The notes below the pieces were generated by a model. It worked only from the letters and a program-made list of their open reading frames with translations. It was not told the DNA's origin and searched no databases. Source: CAWIXB01 sp963839955 (GTDB lineage Bacteria; Actinomycetota; Actinomycetes; JACCUZ01). Taken from it: 64,000 nt of DNA. Shown one piece after another: positions 7,498 through 16,928 of the stretch (the first letter of the stretch is position 1; every line of letters begins with the position of its first letter). Location of the stretch: contig CAWIXB010000001.1 of NCBI GenBank assembly GCA_963839955.1, positions 2,108,001 through 2,172,000 of the forward strand, read 5' to 3'. The position numbers and the translations under genes were made by a program.

Positions 7498-10400
7498 CTA
7501 GCCGAAGGTGAGCACCAGCTGGGGTCGGGCGGTTGCGTTGCCGAAGGTGCGCGACCAGAACCAGAGGTTGTCGGTGCCGGTGTTGGTCACCGCCAGGCTG
7601 GTCTGGGTGCCGAGCAGCCCCTGCAGGCCGGCGACGTCGACCGGAGCCGTGTAGGCCGTGTTGGGGACCGTCCCGGCCGCGATGGTGGCGAGGGGCGGAC
7701 CGCCGGACACGGCCGGCCGGTTGTTCCAGGTGAGCCCGCCGTCGCCGCTCTCGATCCAGGCGTCGGAGGCGGCGTACACCGAGTGCTCCTCGGTCGAGCC
7801 CGCGATGGATTCCGTGGTGGTGCGGAAGCGCAGCAGCGCGCTCGTCAACGTCTTGCCCGCGGGCGCCGCCGGCAGCTCGAAGCGGAGGTAGGAGACGGCT
7901 CCGAGAGTGCCCCGGGAGGTGAGGGAGGACGTGGTGCCGAAGTTGGTTGTCTTGGCACCCTCGTTGGCGTAGGTGTCCGCGGTCGGGACCAGCGTGCTCA
8001 CGACGACGTCGGGCAGGATCTCGGCGCTCGCCTCGTTGGAGCTCGTCCTGTTGTCCGCCGCGTCCGCTGCGATCACGCGGTAGTACCACGTGCCGACCGG
8101 CCTCGCGGCATCGGTGAAGGTGGTGCCCGTCACCAGGCCGGAGCTGATCCGGGTCAGGTCCCCGGGAGCGAATCCCGCGGAGGATCCCCGGTGGACCTCG
8201 TAGCCGGCGACGGCGACGTTGTCCGTCGCGGCGGACCAGGTGAGGGCGACCGTGGTCCCGGTCACCCCGGCCGCGAGCTCCGGGGCGGTCGGGGCGTCGC
8301 TGTCGGGGACGACGGCGTGGGCTTCGGCCGAGGCCGCGCTGCGGTCACCTTCCGCGTCCACCGCGACGACGCGGTAGTACCAGTCGCCGGGCGGCCGGCT
8401 CGCGTCCGTGTAGGAGGCCTCGGTGACGTGCGTGAGGAGGTTCGAGGCGCCGGGCGTGAAGCCCGCCGTCGCCGAGCGGTAGACGTCGTAGCCGACAGGG
8501 CTGCCGCTCGGGACCGGCCACGTCAGGGCCACCGATCCCCCGCTCACCGCGACCGAGGGCTCGGCCGGCGTTCCGGGGAGGGACGCGTCGGCGACGACCG
8601 CCTGTGCGGCGGCCGAGGGGTCGCTCGTGTGGCCGGCAGGGTCCCGCGCGATCACGCGGTAGAACCAGGTGCCCACCGGGGTCCCGTTCTCGGTGAACGT
8701 CGTGGTGCTCGGCTGGCCGACGAGCGTGGCCGCGGAAGGCGTGAAGCCCGCGGTGGCACCGCGATAGACCTCGTAGGCCGCCACCCCGGAGGGATCGGTG
8801 GAGGCCGTCCACGTGACCTGGACGGCCGAGCCGGTGACGTTCGTCGCGACGTCCGCAGGGACGGTCGGGGCGCCGTCGACGACGGCCTGTGCCGCCGCGG
8901 ACGCGGGTCCGCGGTTGCCCGCAGCGTCGCGGGCAACGACCCGGTAGTACCAAGTGCCCTGAGGCAGGGACGACTCGGCGAAGGTGGTGCCCGTCGCGGA
9001 TCCGACCGGTGTCGTCGACGCATCCGGAACCGCGGCCGGGTCGGCCGACCGGTAGACGTCGTAGGCCGTGGCTCCGCCGCTCGCGGCAGACCAGTTCAGC
9101 GACACGTCCGCGCCGTTCACCGTCGCAGTGACGCCGCTGGGAGCCGCGGGAGCGGTCGCGTCGACGAGGGCGCTGGCGCCCGACGATGCTTCACTGCGGT
9201 TGCCGTTCGCGTCGATCGCAACGACGCGGTAGTGCCATGTGCCGTCGGGACGGCTGGCGTCGGTGAAGGACGGGGTCATGCTCGACCCGATCTTGTTGAG
9301 GTCGCTCACCGCGAAGCCGGCGGCGGTGGAGCGGTGGACGTTGTAGCTGACTGCGGCTTCACCAGCCGGCGCGGACCAGGTGAGACCCACCGACGAGCCG
9401 GTGACGTTGGTCTGCAACGCCGTCGGTGCGTTCGGGGCGACGTCGTCAGGGCTGAACGTGAGGGTGAGCTGCGGGCGGAAGCTCGCGGTGGCGTGCTCGC
9501 GTGACCAGAACCAGAAGTTGTCGGTGCCGGTGTTGCTCACCGCGAGGGTCTGCTCGCCGGCCAGGCCGGCGAGGCCGAACACGTCGAGCGAGGTGCTGTA
9601 CGTCGTGCTCGGCACCGTGTCGGTGATGGACCCGAGCGGGCCACCCGTCACGGCCGGCCGGTTGAGCCAGGTGAGGCCGTCCTCGGTCCAGTCGTTGGCC
9701 GCCACCGAGACGGCGTGCGGCTCCAGGGAGCCTGCGAACGAGTCAGCCGTCGTCCGGACGCGCAGCACGGCGCTGGTCAGCACCTTGCCCGCCGGCGTGG
9801 CCGGCATCGCGAAGCGCAGGTAGGACACCGCGCCCGGGGTTCCCCGGGAGGACATCGACGCGGTGGAACCGAAGTTGGTCGACTGGGCGCCGGCATTGGC
9901 GTACGAGTCCGCTGTCGGCGTCAGCGTCGCCACGCTCGGGTAGGGCGCGACGTCGATGCTCTGCGGTGCCGACGGGTCGCTGCGGTTGCCGGCCGAGTCG
10001 CGGGCGACCACCCGGTAGTAGGACGTCCCCTCCAGAGCAGCGGGGTCGACCAGACTGGTACCTGTCGTCGAGCCCAGCAGGGTTGCGGCGCTGGGCTGGA
10101 ACGCCGGATCGGCCGAACGATAGACGTCGTAGCCGGCGATTCCGCCGGCGCCCGAGTCGACCGACGCGTCCCACTGCACGGTGGCCGTCGAGCCGGTCAC
10201 CGCGATCGTGACAGCACCGGGCACGGACGGCGGGTCGTTGTCGACCACGACGGCCTGCACCTGCGCGGTCACCGGGCTGACGTTGCCTGCGGCGTCCCTG
10301 GCCACTACCCGGTAGAAGTAGGACCCGGGGGCCAGTTCGGAGTCGAGGAGACCCGTGTCAGGGCTGGATACGTACGCGACCTCGGTGCTGGCACTCGGCG

Positions 10401-13400
10401 TGAAGCCCGAGGTTTGGGACCGGTGCACGACGTACTGGATGACGTCCGCGCTCGACGACGCCGGCCAGCTGATCTCGGCGGAGCTCGCCGTCGTCGAGAC
10501 CACCGAGGGGTTGCCCGGCGCGGCGGGCGCAGTCACGTCGGAGACGATCAGGAACTGCGCGTCGGACGGAAGGCTCTTGTTGCCCGCAGCATCGGTCGCT
10601 ACTACCTCGTAGAACCAGGTGCCCTCCGTCATCCCTGTCTGGGTGAATGTGGTACCGGTGGTCGCACCGACCTGGTTGGCCGCGGTGGGCGTGAACGTCT
10701 CGCTGGTCGAGCGGTGCACTGTGTAGCCGGTAACCGCGCGGTTGTCGAGAGCCGGCTCCCAGGTCAGTTGCGCATCGCCTCCGGCCAGCCCCACCGTGAC
10801 ATTGGTTGGGGGCGTGGGCGCTGCCTTGTCGGTGGCGCTCGGGTTCCCCGCGCTGTAGTGGGTAGCCATCTGTGCGGCGGTGAGCTGACTCCGGTAGACC
10901 GCGACCTCGTCGATCGTGCCCCTCAGGTTGTCGCTGGAGTGGGTGCCGGTCCAACCGCTGAGGGTGCCGCTACCGACGCGCCAGTAGCCGCTGTAGTTGT
11001 TGGAGTTGGTCGTCGAGTTCGTCGCCACAGCCACGCCGTCGATGTAGAGAGCCATGCCTCCGGGGCCGCGAGTGCCGGCGACGTGATGCCAGGCGTTGTT
11101 GTTGATGCTCGCCGGCGAGGTGAGGACCGCGGTGTTGTTGTTCGAGGTCCGCACACCGAAGGACACGCGTCCGTTGTCGGTCATGTAGAGGTGACGGTCG
11201 GCTGTTCCGCTCGAGCCGGTCTGCGAGCTGCCGAACCCGAGGATCTTCCCCCCGCTGGTGCTGTTGGTCTTCACCCAGGCCTCGGCCGAGAACGTCGTCG
11301 GTGGTGTGATCGAGGAGCCGGTCAGGTAGACGAGGTCGTTGCTGCCGTCGAATCCGGCGGCACCGTCCGTGGTGCCGCTGACGGCGCCTGGCTGCTGTCC
11401 GCGGAGTACGCCGTTCGCGTAGGTGCCGGTCTGGCCGCGGTACGTGGCGTCCTCCGTGATGGAGCCGGTGGTCTCGCCGAGACGCCAGTAGAGGTCCGGA
11501 TTGTCCTTACTGACGGTCTTGCCGTAGAAGTCAGTGGCGCCAGGGAGCGTACGGCCCGCGGCCTGCCAGTGCTTGCCGACCCTGAAGTCGGTCAGCGCGC
11601 TGGAATAGACCGCCATCTCGTCGAGGCTGCCCTGCCAGTACTCGCTGGTCGGCCGGGTCGGCCAGTTGGAGAGGGTGTCGCTGCCGACGCGCCAGTAGCC
11701 GGGGTAGCTCTGCGCGGCGCTGATCGAGTTGCTGCCAACCCGCAGGCCGTCGACCCAGAGGGTCATGCCCCCCGTGCCCTGGGCGGCCGACAGCAGGTGC
11801 CATGCACCGTCGTTGAGCGGCAGCGGGGAAGTGAGGACGGTGGTGGAGCCCGTGTAGACGCCGAACGACACGCGCCCGTCGTTGCGCATGTAGAGCTGCC
11901 GGTCGTACTGGCTGCTCCGGGCCAGCTGCTTGTTGCCAAAACCGATGATCTTGCCGCCGACGGTTGTGGTGGTCTTTATCCAGGTCTCGACGGAGAAGGC
12001 GGTCGGGCTGGTGATGCGGTCCTCACCGAAAAGGCTGCCGGTGGTGCCGCCGATCGTCATTGCGCGGCTCGGGTCGCCGGTCAGAGCGGCAGGGGTCACC
12101 TGGTAGGTGGCGGCGCCACGGAAGGTGAGGTTGTTGTTATTGATGGCGTCGGAGATGAAGACGTCACCGGTCTCGTTGAAGCGCCAGTGCGTGTTGGCGC
12201 CGTCGTACTTGATCCGCTCGGCGTAGGCCGAGGGCCCCGAGGAGACGACGACACTACGCGGGGAGGTGAGGGTGGTGTTCGTCCCGTCGCTGGCGCTCAC
12301 CCGGTAGGTGTGGGTCGATCCCACGGCCAGACCGGTGTCGGTGAAGGTCATCTGGCGACGTGTCCAGTGCCACGACTTCGCCGTGGTCGTGTAGATCGGG
12401 ACGGATCCGCCATCGCGGAACACCCGATAGGTGAGCGTCGCGTCGTCGGTGTCCAGGCTCTGCTTCCATGCCACGCGAACCTGACCCGCTTGCGGGCTCG
12501 ACACGTACGGGGTGGGCATTGAGGGGGCGACCGTGTCAGGCGCGCCTCCGAAACGGGTCACACCCTGCTGGGGCTGACCGTTGACGGTGGTGAACTCGCC
12601 GACCGACCAGAGGTAGGTACCCGACGACGTAGGGGCGACCGCCATGTCACGCGGGCCGATGCCCTCGCCGAGCCCTTCGTTGGTGTTGGGGAACCACGGC
12701 TGCATGGTTGGTGGGTTGCTGACGCTCTGCGCGATGAAGTGCCAACGCGGGCCGTCGACCCACTGACCCATGGACGAGCAGTCGTGCGCGTGCGAGCCGC
12801 TGTAGAGGAGGTTGTTGTAGACCACGACGGCCTGGGTGGCTCCGAGACAGGTGTCGCGCCAACGCTCTGTGTAGTTCCAGTTGAGCCCGATGCGACCGTC
12901 GAACACGCCGCCACCGGAGCCCTCGTTGCCGGTGTAGAAACCTGTGGCGTCGGCAGCGATGTCCTTGACGACGGAGTTGTTGGGCACGAACGTCGACCCG
13001 AACGCGAAGTCGACGTTGCCGCCGGTGCCGTCCAGGGCGACGAGGGCGTGCGAAGCCTGGTTGTTGACCGTTTGGAAGTCGCCGCCGGCCAGCACCACCG
13101 AGTTGTCGGGCTTGAGCGCCAGTGTGCGGACCTCGTCGCTGAAGACCGGGTCCCAGGCAAGCAGGGTGCCCGGCGTCGCGGTCCCGACCGCGGATGCTGC
13201 GGCCGCGCGAGCGCGGTTCACCCCTCCGACCTGGGTGACGGAGCCGCCGTAATAGACGACTGTCGGCGTCGACGCGATGGCGCGGACGGTGGCGTTGGGC
13301 AACGGCTTGAAGTTGCTGATGAGGGTGCACGTCGCGATATCGAACGCGGCGAGGTGGTTGCGGGTCACACCGGCGGCCGAGCTGAAGAAGCCGCCGACGT

Positions 13401-13776
13401 AGAGGGTCTGCTTGTCCGGCGAGACGCTCAGCGAGCGAACTGTCGCAATCTCGGCGCTGCCCGCGGGCACCGTGAAGGCGGGCGCACACGTCGTCGGGTT
13501 GCCCGTGCGGGCGTCGAACACCGCGAAGTTCCGGCGCGTGATCTCACCGGTTCCCGTTGCGGCCCCCGGCGGGCGGATGGTGTTGAAGGTGCCACCGACG
13601 AACGTCAGACCCTGGGCGGACGCCACGGTCCACGCGATGCCCCCGGTCTGCCAGGTCGGCAGGGCCGCCGACGTGAAGGTGTTGGGGGGCTCGAGCGCCT
13701 GAGCCGGGGAGCTCAGCGCCGGTAGGAGTCCGATGGCCAGGACGAAGCCGACCACCAAAGCAAAAAGACGACGCAC
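7498..13776 (-). CDS. Giant secreted multidomain surface protein (propeller, LamG x2, FN3 array, DNRLRE x2)
   Basis: About 2,092 aa from the GTG at 13776, which follows a GGGGGG ribosome site and begins a clean signal peptide ending near SPAQA. The order is: a propeller-like region of repeated short beta motifs (about residues 30-440, e.g. VRSLSVSPDKQTLYVGG); an FN3-like segment; two LamG/concanavalin-like domains (about 560-760 and 765-975, both with SLDEMAVY or TIDEVAVY type motifs); three FN3 domains; a DNRLRE module (about 1280-1440); about five more FN3 domains (each with the GTWYYRVVA-type strand); and a final DNRLRE module ending at the C-terminus. There is no LPXTG-type anchor or transmembrane tail. 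The architecture suggests an extracellular adhesin or carbohydrate-binding scaffold. The exact function is unknown. It lies just beyond the polymer locus and shares DNRLRE modules with the GH71-like neighbours. Confidence 0.8.
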   Translation of the reverse strand: MRRLFALVVGFVLAIGLLPALSSPAQALEPPNTFTSAALPTWQTGGIAWTVASAQGLTFVGGTFNTIRPPGAATGTGEITRRNFAVFDARTGNPTTCAPAFTVPAGSAEIATVRSLSVSPDKQTLYVGGFFSSAAGVTRNHLAAFDIATCTLISNFKPLPNATVRAIASTPTVVYYGGSVTQVGGVNRARAAAASAVGTATPGTLLAWDPVFSDEVRTLALKPDNSVVLAGGDFQTVNNQASHALVALDGTGGNVDFAFGSTFVPNNSVVKDIAADATGFYTGNEGSGGGVFDGRIGLNWNYTERWRDTCLGATQAVVVYNNLLYSGSHAHDCSSMGQWVDGPRWHFIAQSVSNPPTMQPWFPNTNEGLGEGIGPRDMAVAPTSSGTYLWSVGEFTTVNGQPQQGVTRFGGAPDTVAPSMPTPYVSSPQAGQVRVAWKQSLDTDDATLTYRVFRDGGSVPIYTTTAKSWHWTRRQMTFTDTGLAVGSTHTYRVSASDGTNTTLTSPRSVVVSSGPSAYAERIKYDGANTHWRFNETGDVFISDAINNNNLTFRGAATYQVTPAALTGDPSRAMTIGGTTGSLFGEDRITSPTAFSVETWIKTTTTVGGKIIGFGNKQLARSSQYDRQLYMRNDGRVSFGVYTGSTTVLTSPLPLNDGAWHLLSAAQGTGGMTLWVDGLRVGSNSISAAQSYPGYWRVGSDTLSNWPTRPTSEYWQGSLDEMAVYSSALTDFRVGKHWQAAGRTLPGATDFYGKTVSKDNPDLYWRLGETTGSITEDATYRGQTGTYANGVLRGQQPGAVSGTTDGAAGFDGSNDLVYLTGSSITPPTTFSAEAWVKTNSTSGGKILGFGSSQTGSSGTADRHLYMTDNGRVSFGVRTSNNNTAVLTSPASINNNAWHHVAGTRGPGGMALYIDGVAVATNSTTNSNNYSGYWRVGSGTLSGWTGTHSSDNLRGTIDEVAVYRSQLTAAQMATHYSAGNPSATDKAAPTPPTNVTVGLAGGDAQLTWEPALDNRAVTGYTVHRSTSETFTPTAANQVGATTGTTFTQTGMTEGTWFYEVVATDAAGNKSLPSDAQFLIVSDVTAPAAPGNPSVVSTTASSAEISWPASSSADVIQYVVHRSQTSGFTPSASTEVAYVSSPDTGLLDSELAPGSYFYRVVARDAAGNVSPVTAQVQAVVVDNDPPSVPGAVTIAVTGSTATVQWDASVDSGAGGIAGYDVYRSADPAFQPSAATLLGSTTGTSLVDPAALEGTSYYRVVARDSAGNRSDPSAPQSIDVAPYPSVATLTPTADSYANAGAQSTNFGSTASMSSRGTPGAVSYLRFAMPATPAGKVLTSAVLRVRTTADSFAGSLEPHAVSVAANDWTEDGLTWLNRPAVTGGPLGSITDTVPSTTYSTSLDVFGLAGLAGEQTLAVSNTGTDNFWFWSREHATASFRPQLTLTFSPDDVAPNAPTALQTNVTGSSVGLTWSAPAGEAAVSYNVHRSTAAGFAVSDLNKIGSSMTPSFTDASRPDGTWHYRVVAIDANGNRSEASSGASALVDATAPAAPSGVTATVNGADVSLNWSAASGGATAYDVYRSADPAAVPDASTTPVGSATGTTFAESSLPQGTWYYRVVARDAAGNRGPASAAAQAVVDGAPTVPADVATNVTGSAVQVTWTASTDPSGVAAYEVYRGATAGFTPSAATLVGQPSTTTFTENGTPVGTWFYRVIARDPAGHTSDPSAAAQAVVADASLPGTPAEPSVAVSGGSVALTWPVPSGSPVGYDVYRSATAGFTPGASNLLTHVTEASYTDASRPPGDWYYRVVAVDAEGDRSAASAEAHAVVPDSDAPTAPELAAGVTGTTVALTWSAATDNVAVAGYEVHRGSSAGFAPGDLTRISSGLVTGTTFTDAARPVGTWYYRVIAADAADNRTSSNEASAEILPDVVVSTLVPTADTYANEGAKTTNFGTTSSLTSRGTLGAVSYLRFELPAAPAGKTLTSALLRFRTTTESIAGSTEEHSVYAASDAWIESGDGGLTWNNRPAVSGGPPLATIAAGTVPNTAYTAPVDVAGLQGLLGTQTSLAVTNTGTDNLWFWSRTFGNATARPQLVLTFG

Positions 13777-13975
13777 CAGATGCCCCCCATGACGACGACG
13801 AGCAGTGGCCCGCCGGATGTGACAAAGAGTAGGCAACACGCCCGGAATCCGCGCCGCATTGCCCAAGAAAGGGCTCAGGGTGAACCCGTTGGAAGGTCAC
13901 CGTCACGCTCTGTCGTCAAGAGATGATCGACTATGACGTTCTGTGAGCAATGCGGAACCGTCAGTCGGGTCTCGG

Positions 13976-14455
13976 TCAGTCCAACCTCGGGCCGGGCACG
14001 AAGCCGCGCAGCAGGGTGGTCGAGACGTGGTCGGTGTAGGGCAGGTACTCCACGCGTACGCCGAGTGGTGCGAACTCACGCTCCAGGCGAATCCAGCGCG
14101 GCGTGCCCTGCCAGTCGGAGCCCTTGTAGATCACGTGGAAGCCCACGCTCCGCCAGGTGGTGATCTTGTCCTCGACGGTCTCCATGAAGACCTCGTCGAC
14201 GAACGAGAGGGCCGAGACGATCTCCAGCCTCTCGGCCTCGGGCACGACCGGCCACCGACCCTTCATCGCGAGCGCGACGTCGTCGGAGACGACACCCGCG
14301 ATCAGGTGGTCGCACATCAGGCTCGCCCGCCGCAGCAGGTTGAGGTGACCGACGTGGAACATGTCGAAGACACCGGGCGCATAGCCGACCAGCCCGCGGC
14401 GGCGCGGCCGGCCCGTCGTCGGCGACCAGGAGTCCTCTCGGCGCGATGGCGACAT
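13976..14455 (-). CDS. TagD-like cytidylyltransferase (copy 1)
   Basis: 159 aa, nucleotidyltransferase of the glycerol-3-phosphate cytidylyltransferase (TagD) family, which makes CDP-activated alcohols from CTP. The CTP-binding GVFDMFHVGH segment is clear (HxGH near residue 37), and the C-terminal region retains VSTT, resembling the RTxGxSTT signature. The N-terminal 20 residues are Arg/Ser-rich and probably disordered. The ATG overlaps the stop of the CDP-alcohol transferase gene by one base (TGATG), so the two are translationally coupled. It is last in the five-gene operon starting at 18379. The acceptor phosphate (glycerol, another polyol, or another) cannot be read from the sequence. Confidence 0.82.
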   Translation of the reverse strand: MSPSRREDSWSPTTGRPRRRGLVGYAPGVFDMFHVGHLNLLRRASLMCDHLIAGVVSDDVALAMKGRWPVVPEAERLEIVSALSFVDEVFMETVEDKITTWRSVGFHVIYKGSDWQGTPRWIRLEREFAPLGVRVEYLPYTDHVSTTLLRGFVPGPRLD

Positions 14456-15204
14456 CAGGACAGCTCCCGGAGCCAGTGGTAGTAGTAGCCCGCCAGATAG
14501 ACCGCGTGGACCGCGAACAGCACGGTATAGACCGGCGTGAAGACGTCCTGCCAGCCCCAGAGCAGGAACGACAACGACACGACCCCGTGGTCAGCCGGCA
14601 GGAGGAAGAGGGGGTGCACTCCCCCTCCGGCGGGACGGGGGTGCAGCGGCACACCCGCGGAGTCGACCTGCTCGTGGAGCTTGCCGGCCAGCGTGCCGCC
14701 GAAGTAGAGCATGACGGAGACGAACTGGAACCCGAGGGGCACGAGCAGGAGCTGGTCCTCGACGTCCAGCCGGAACCACGCCACCAGGACGGCGGCGTGC
14801 AGGCCCAGCTTGACTGCACAGTCGAGCACGTGGTCGAACCACTCGCCGGCCCGGCTGCCCGAGCGGCGCAGGCGCGCCAGCTGCCCGTCGGCCGAGTCGA
14901 GGGCGAACCCGAGGACCAGCGCCAGACCCACCAGGATGCCGAGCAGCGGGGAGGGATCGACGGCAATGAGCAGGCCGATCGCCAGGAACGAGCAGGCGCC
15001 GCTGAGCAGGCTCACCTGGTTGGGGGTGAGCCCGAGTACGTGCGCCCCGGCGGCCAGCATCCGCCCGGCGGGACGGTTGATGCGCAACGAGTAGAGCGAG
15101 ACACCCTTCGGCGTCTTCTGCGCGCCGCGCAGGGCGGCCAGTGACGCGCGGAAGCTGCCCCCGTTCACCGGCGACTCCGAATCCGTCGCCCGCTCGTCAC
15201 GCAT
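14455..15204 (-). CDS. CDP-alcohol phosphatidyltransferase family membrane enzyme
   Basis: 249 aa from the ATG at 15204, which is one base past the stop of the upstream cytidylyltransferase; a start at 15219 would overlap it. The family signature D-x2-DG-x2-AR-x8-G-x3-D-x3-D is fully present (DSADGQLAR...GEWFDHVLD, about residues 105-130), with several hydrophobic segments around it. Such enzymes transfer a phospho-alcohol from a CDP-alcohol or onto an alcohol acceptor in the membrane. Sitting between two TagD-like genes, it probably uses their CDP product to build or prime the surface polymer or a special phospholipid. The substrate is not determinable here. Confidence 0.85.
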   Translation of the reverse strand: MRDERATDSESPVNGGSFRASLAALRGAQKTPKGVSLYSLRINRPAGRMLAAGAHVLGLTPNQVSLLSGACSFLAIGLLIAVDPSPLLGILVGLALVLGFALDSADGQLARLRRSGSRAGEWFDHVLDCAVKLGLHAAVLVAWFRLDVEDQLLLVPLGFQFVSVMLYFGGTLAGKLHEQVDSAGVPLHPRPAGGGVHPLFLLPADHGVVSLSFLLWGWQDVFTPVYTVLFAVHAVYLAGYYYHWLRELS

Positions 15205-15205
15205 G

Positions 15206-15679
15206 TCAGTCGGCGACAAGGTCTTCGAGGCCGCGCGCCAGCAGCTCGCCGGAGCGGACGTGGGTCGCGGGCAGGTAGACCACCCGGACCCCCACCGGGG
15301 CCAGCTGGCTCTCGATCGAGACCCACAGCGGAGTGCCGATCAAGTTGTCGCCGGCGAAGAGGACGTCGAAGCGCAGGGCGTGCCAGGCGGCCAGCTTGTC
15401 GGTCGAGACCTGCGGGACCACCTGGTCGACGTAGCGGATGCTCGAGACGATCGCCGAGCGCTCGATCAGCGGCACCACCGGGCGCTCGCCCTTGACCTGC
15501 TCGGCGAGATCGTCGGTGGTCACCCCGGCGATCAGCAGGTCGCACTGGTGTCGAGCGTTGCGGAAGAGGTTGAGGTGACCGACGTGGAAGAGGTCGAAGA
15601 CGCCGGCGGTGTAGCCGACAACGGCCGACCCGCGCGACCACTCGCGCGGGAGCATGCGCCGGTCGACCGGGCTCTCCAC
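15206..15679 (-). CDS. TagD-like cytidylyltransferase (copy 2), divergent signature
   Basis: 157 aa, starting at a GTG at 15679, one base after the flippase stop. It has the same fold signature as copy 1 (GVFDLFHVGH, HxGH near residue 31), so nucleotidyl transfer is likely. The C-terminal signature is diverged: where copy 1 has VSTT this one has VRSGELL, so nucleotide or substrate preference may differ. The two copies flank the CDP-alcohol transferase in one operon. This suggests two distinct activated alcohols or phosphates rather than simple redundancy. Confidence 0.8.
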   Translation of the reverse strand: MESPVDRRMLPREWSRGSAVVGYTAGVFDLFHVGHLNLFRNARHQCDLLIAGVTTDDLAEQVKGERPVVPLIERSAIVSSIRYVDQVVPQVSTDKLAAWHALRFDVLFAGDNLIGTPLWVSIESQLAPVGVRVVYLPATHVRSGELLARGLEDLVAD

Positions 15680-15680
15680 G

Positions 15681-16928
15681 TCAGACCTCCTGCACCGGGC
15701 GGGGGTCGACCAGGGGACGCTGGGGTGAGGGGGTGGCGTGCTGTCGCAGGGCCAGCTGGGCCCATCCGATGGCGGCGGCCGTGATCGCCGAAGCGGCGAG
15801 CGCCGTAGCCACCACCCACACCTCCTCTGTCAGCACCGCGAGCACGCTCCCACCTATGACCGTGACCGCGCCGGTGGCCGCTCGCTGCACGACCAACTGA
15901 CCAGCGCGGCCTTTGACCTTAAGCCCCAGTATGGCCGCCCCGGCCACGCAGAGTGCGACGTATTCGACAAGTGTCCAGGGCAAGATCGCCCGGATGGCTG
16001 GCCACGACTCTCCGAACGCGGACGCGCCCACCGACGACGGCAGGGCGAGCAACAGCAGGCCCCAGAGCAGAGCCAGGGCCGCCGTCAGTCCGGCTGTGGC
16101 GGCGCAGAATCGCAGGTCACGGCCACGCCGCTGGCGGACCAGGGCCGGTGTGAGCCCCAGCGAGACGAAGGCCAGCAGGACGTTGACCGGTCCGAACGCC
16201 GTGCTGGCGCCGCGGAGCGTCCCGGCTCCCGCCGCCCCGATCGCCTGCGCGACGACGAACAGGAGAATCAGCAGCGCCCCCTGCACAACGACGAAGCCGA
16301 AGGTGAGCGACTCCCCCACCCGGTCGCGGATGCGCAACTCGGCGAGCCCGGCGCGCAGCCGCAGGCGCGCGCCGATCATCACCAGGGCAACGATCATCGC
16401 GACCGTCGCGGCAGACGCCCACAGGGCAAGGGCCGTCACCGGCGAGAGGTCGGTGCCGAGAAAGAACGGCCACACCATCAACAGCACCCAGACGAGGTCC
16501 GAGGTGAAGGCCACCCACGGCCGCCCGGAGGCAGCCGAGCCGAAGCGGATCAGGTCCTGGATGCAGACCACCGGGGTCGCCACGGCGATGAGCAGCAACA
16601 GGCCCAGGGCCTCGCCGCCCGTGGACAAGGCCGACGCCGTGAACACGACGAGCACCAGCGGCACCGAGATCAGGACGACCGCGCTCACCAGGTCGAGCGT
16701 CTTCTCCCGGGCGGAATCGTGGTTGAGCGCCAGTGAGATGCGGGTCCCCAGCAGCGCGCGGGACAGCCCCAGGGCAAAGGTGAGCACGGCATAGCCGAGC
16801 GCGAAGCGACCGAAGTCGCCGGGACTGAGAACGCGCGCGACGAGCACGACGGCCAGGACGTTGGACAGGCTCGAGAGGAGCTGGTCGCCCAAGGTCACCG
16901 CCCGCCCGGTCCAGCGGAACGTCCTCAT
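15681..16928 (-). CDS. Wzx-like polysaccharide flippase
   Basis: 415 aa, very hydrophobic with about 12 predicted membrane spans, and the N-terminal pattern typical of oligosaccharide flippases (VLVARVLSPGDFGRFALGYA). It should move lipid-linked polymer repeats across the membrane. The ATG overlaps the stop of the Wzy-like gene by four bases (ATGA). Gene order polymerase-flippase-cytidylyltransferase supports the role. Exact substrate unknown. Confidence 0.82.
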   Translation of the reverse strand: MRTFRWTGRAVTLGDQLLSSLSNVLAVVLVARVLSPGDFGRFALGYAVLTFALGLSRALLGTRISLALNHDSAREKTLDLVSAVVLISVPLVLVVFTASALSTGGEALGLLLLIAVATPVVCIQDLIRFGSAASGRPWVAFTSDLVWVLLMVWPFFLGTDLSPVTALALWASAATVAMIVALVMIGARLRLRAGLAELRIRDRVGESLTFGFVVVQGALLILLFVVAQAIGAAGAGTLRGASTAFGPVNVLLAFVSLGLTPALVRQRRGRDLRFCAATAGLTAALALLWGLLLLALPSSVGASAFGESWPAIRAILPWTLVEYVALCVAGAAILGLKVKGRAGQLVVQRAATGAVTVIGGSVLAVLTEEVWVVATALAASAITAAAIGWAQLALRQHATPSPQRPLVDPRPVQEV

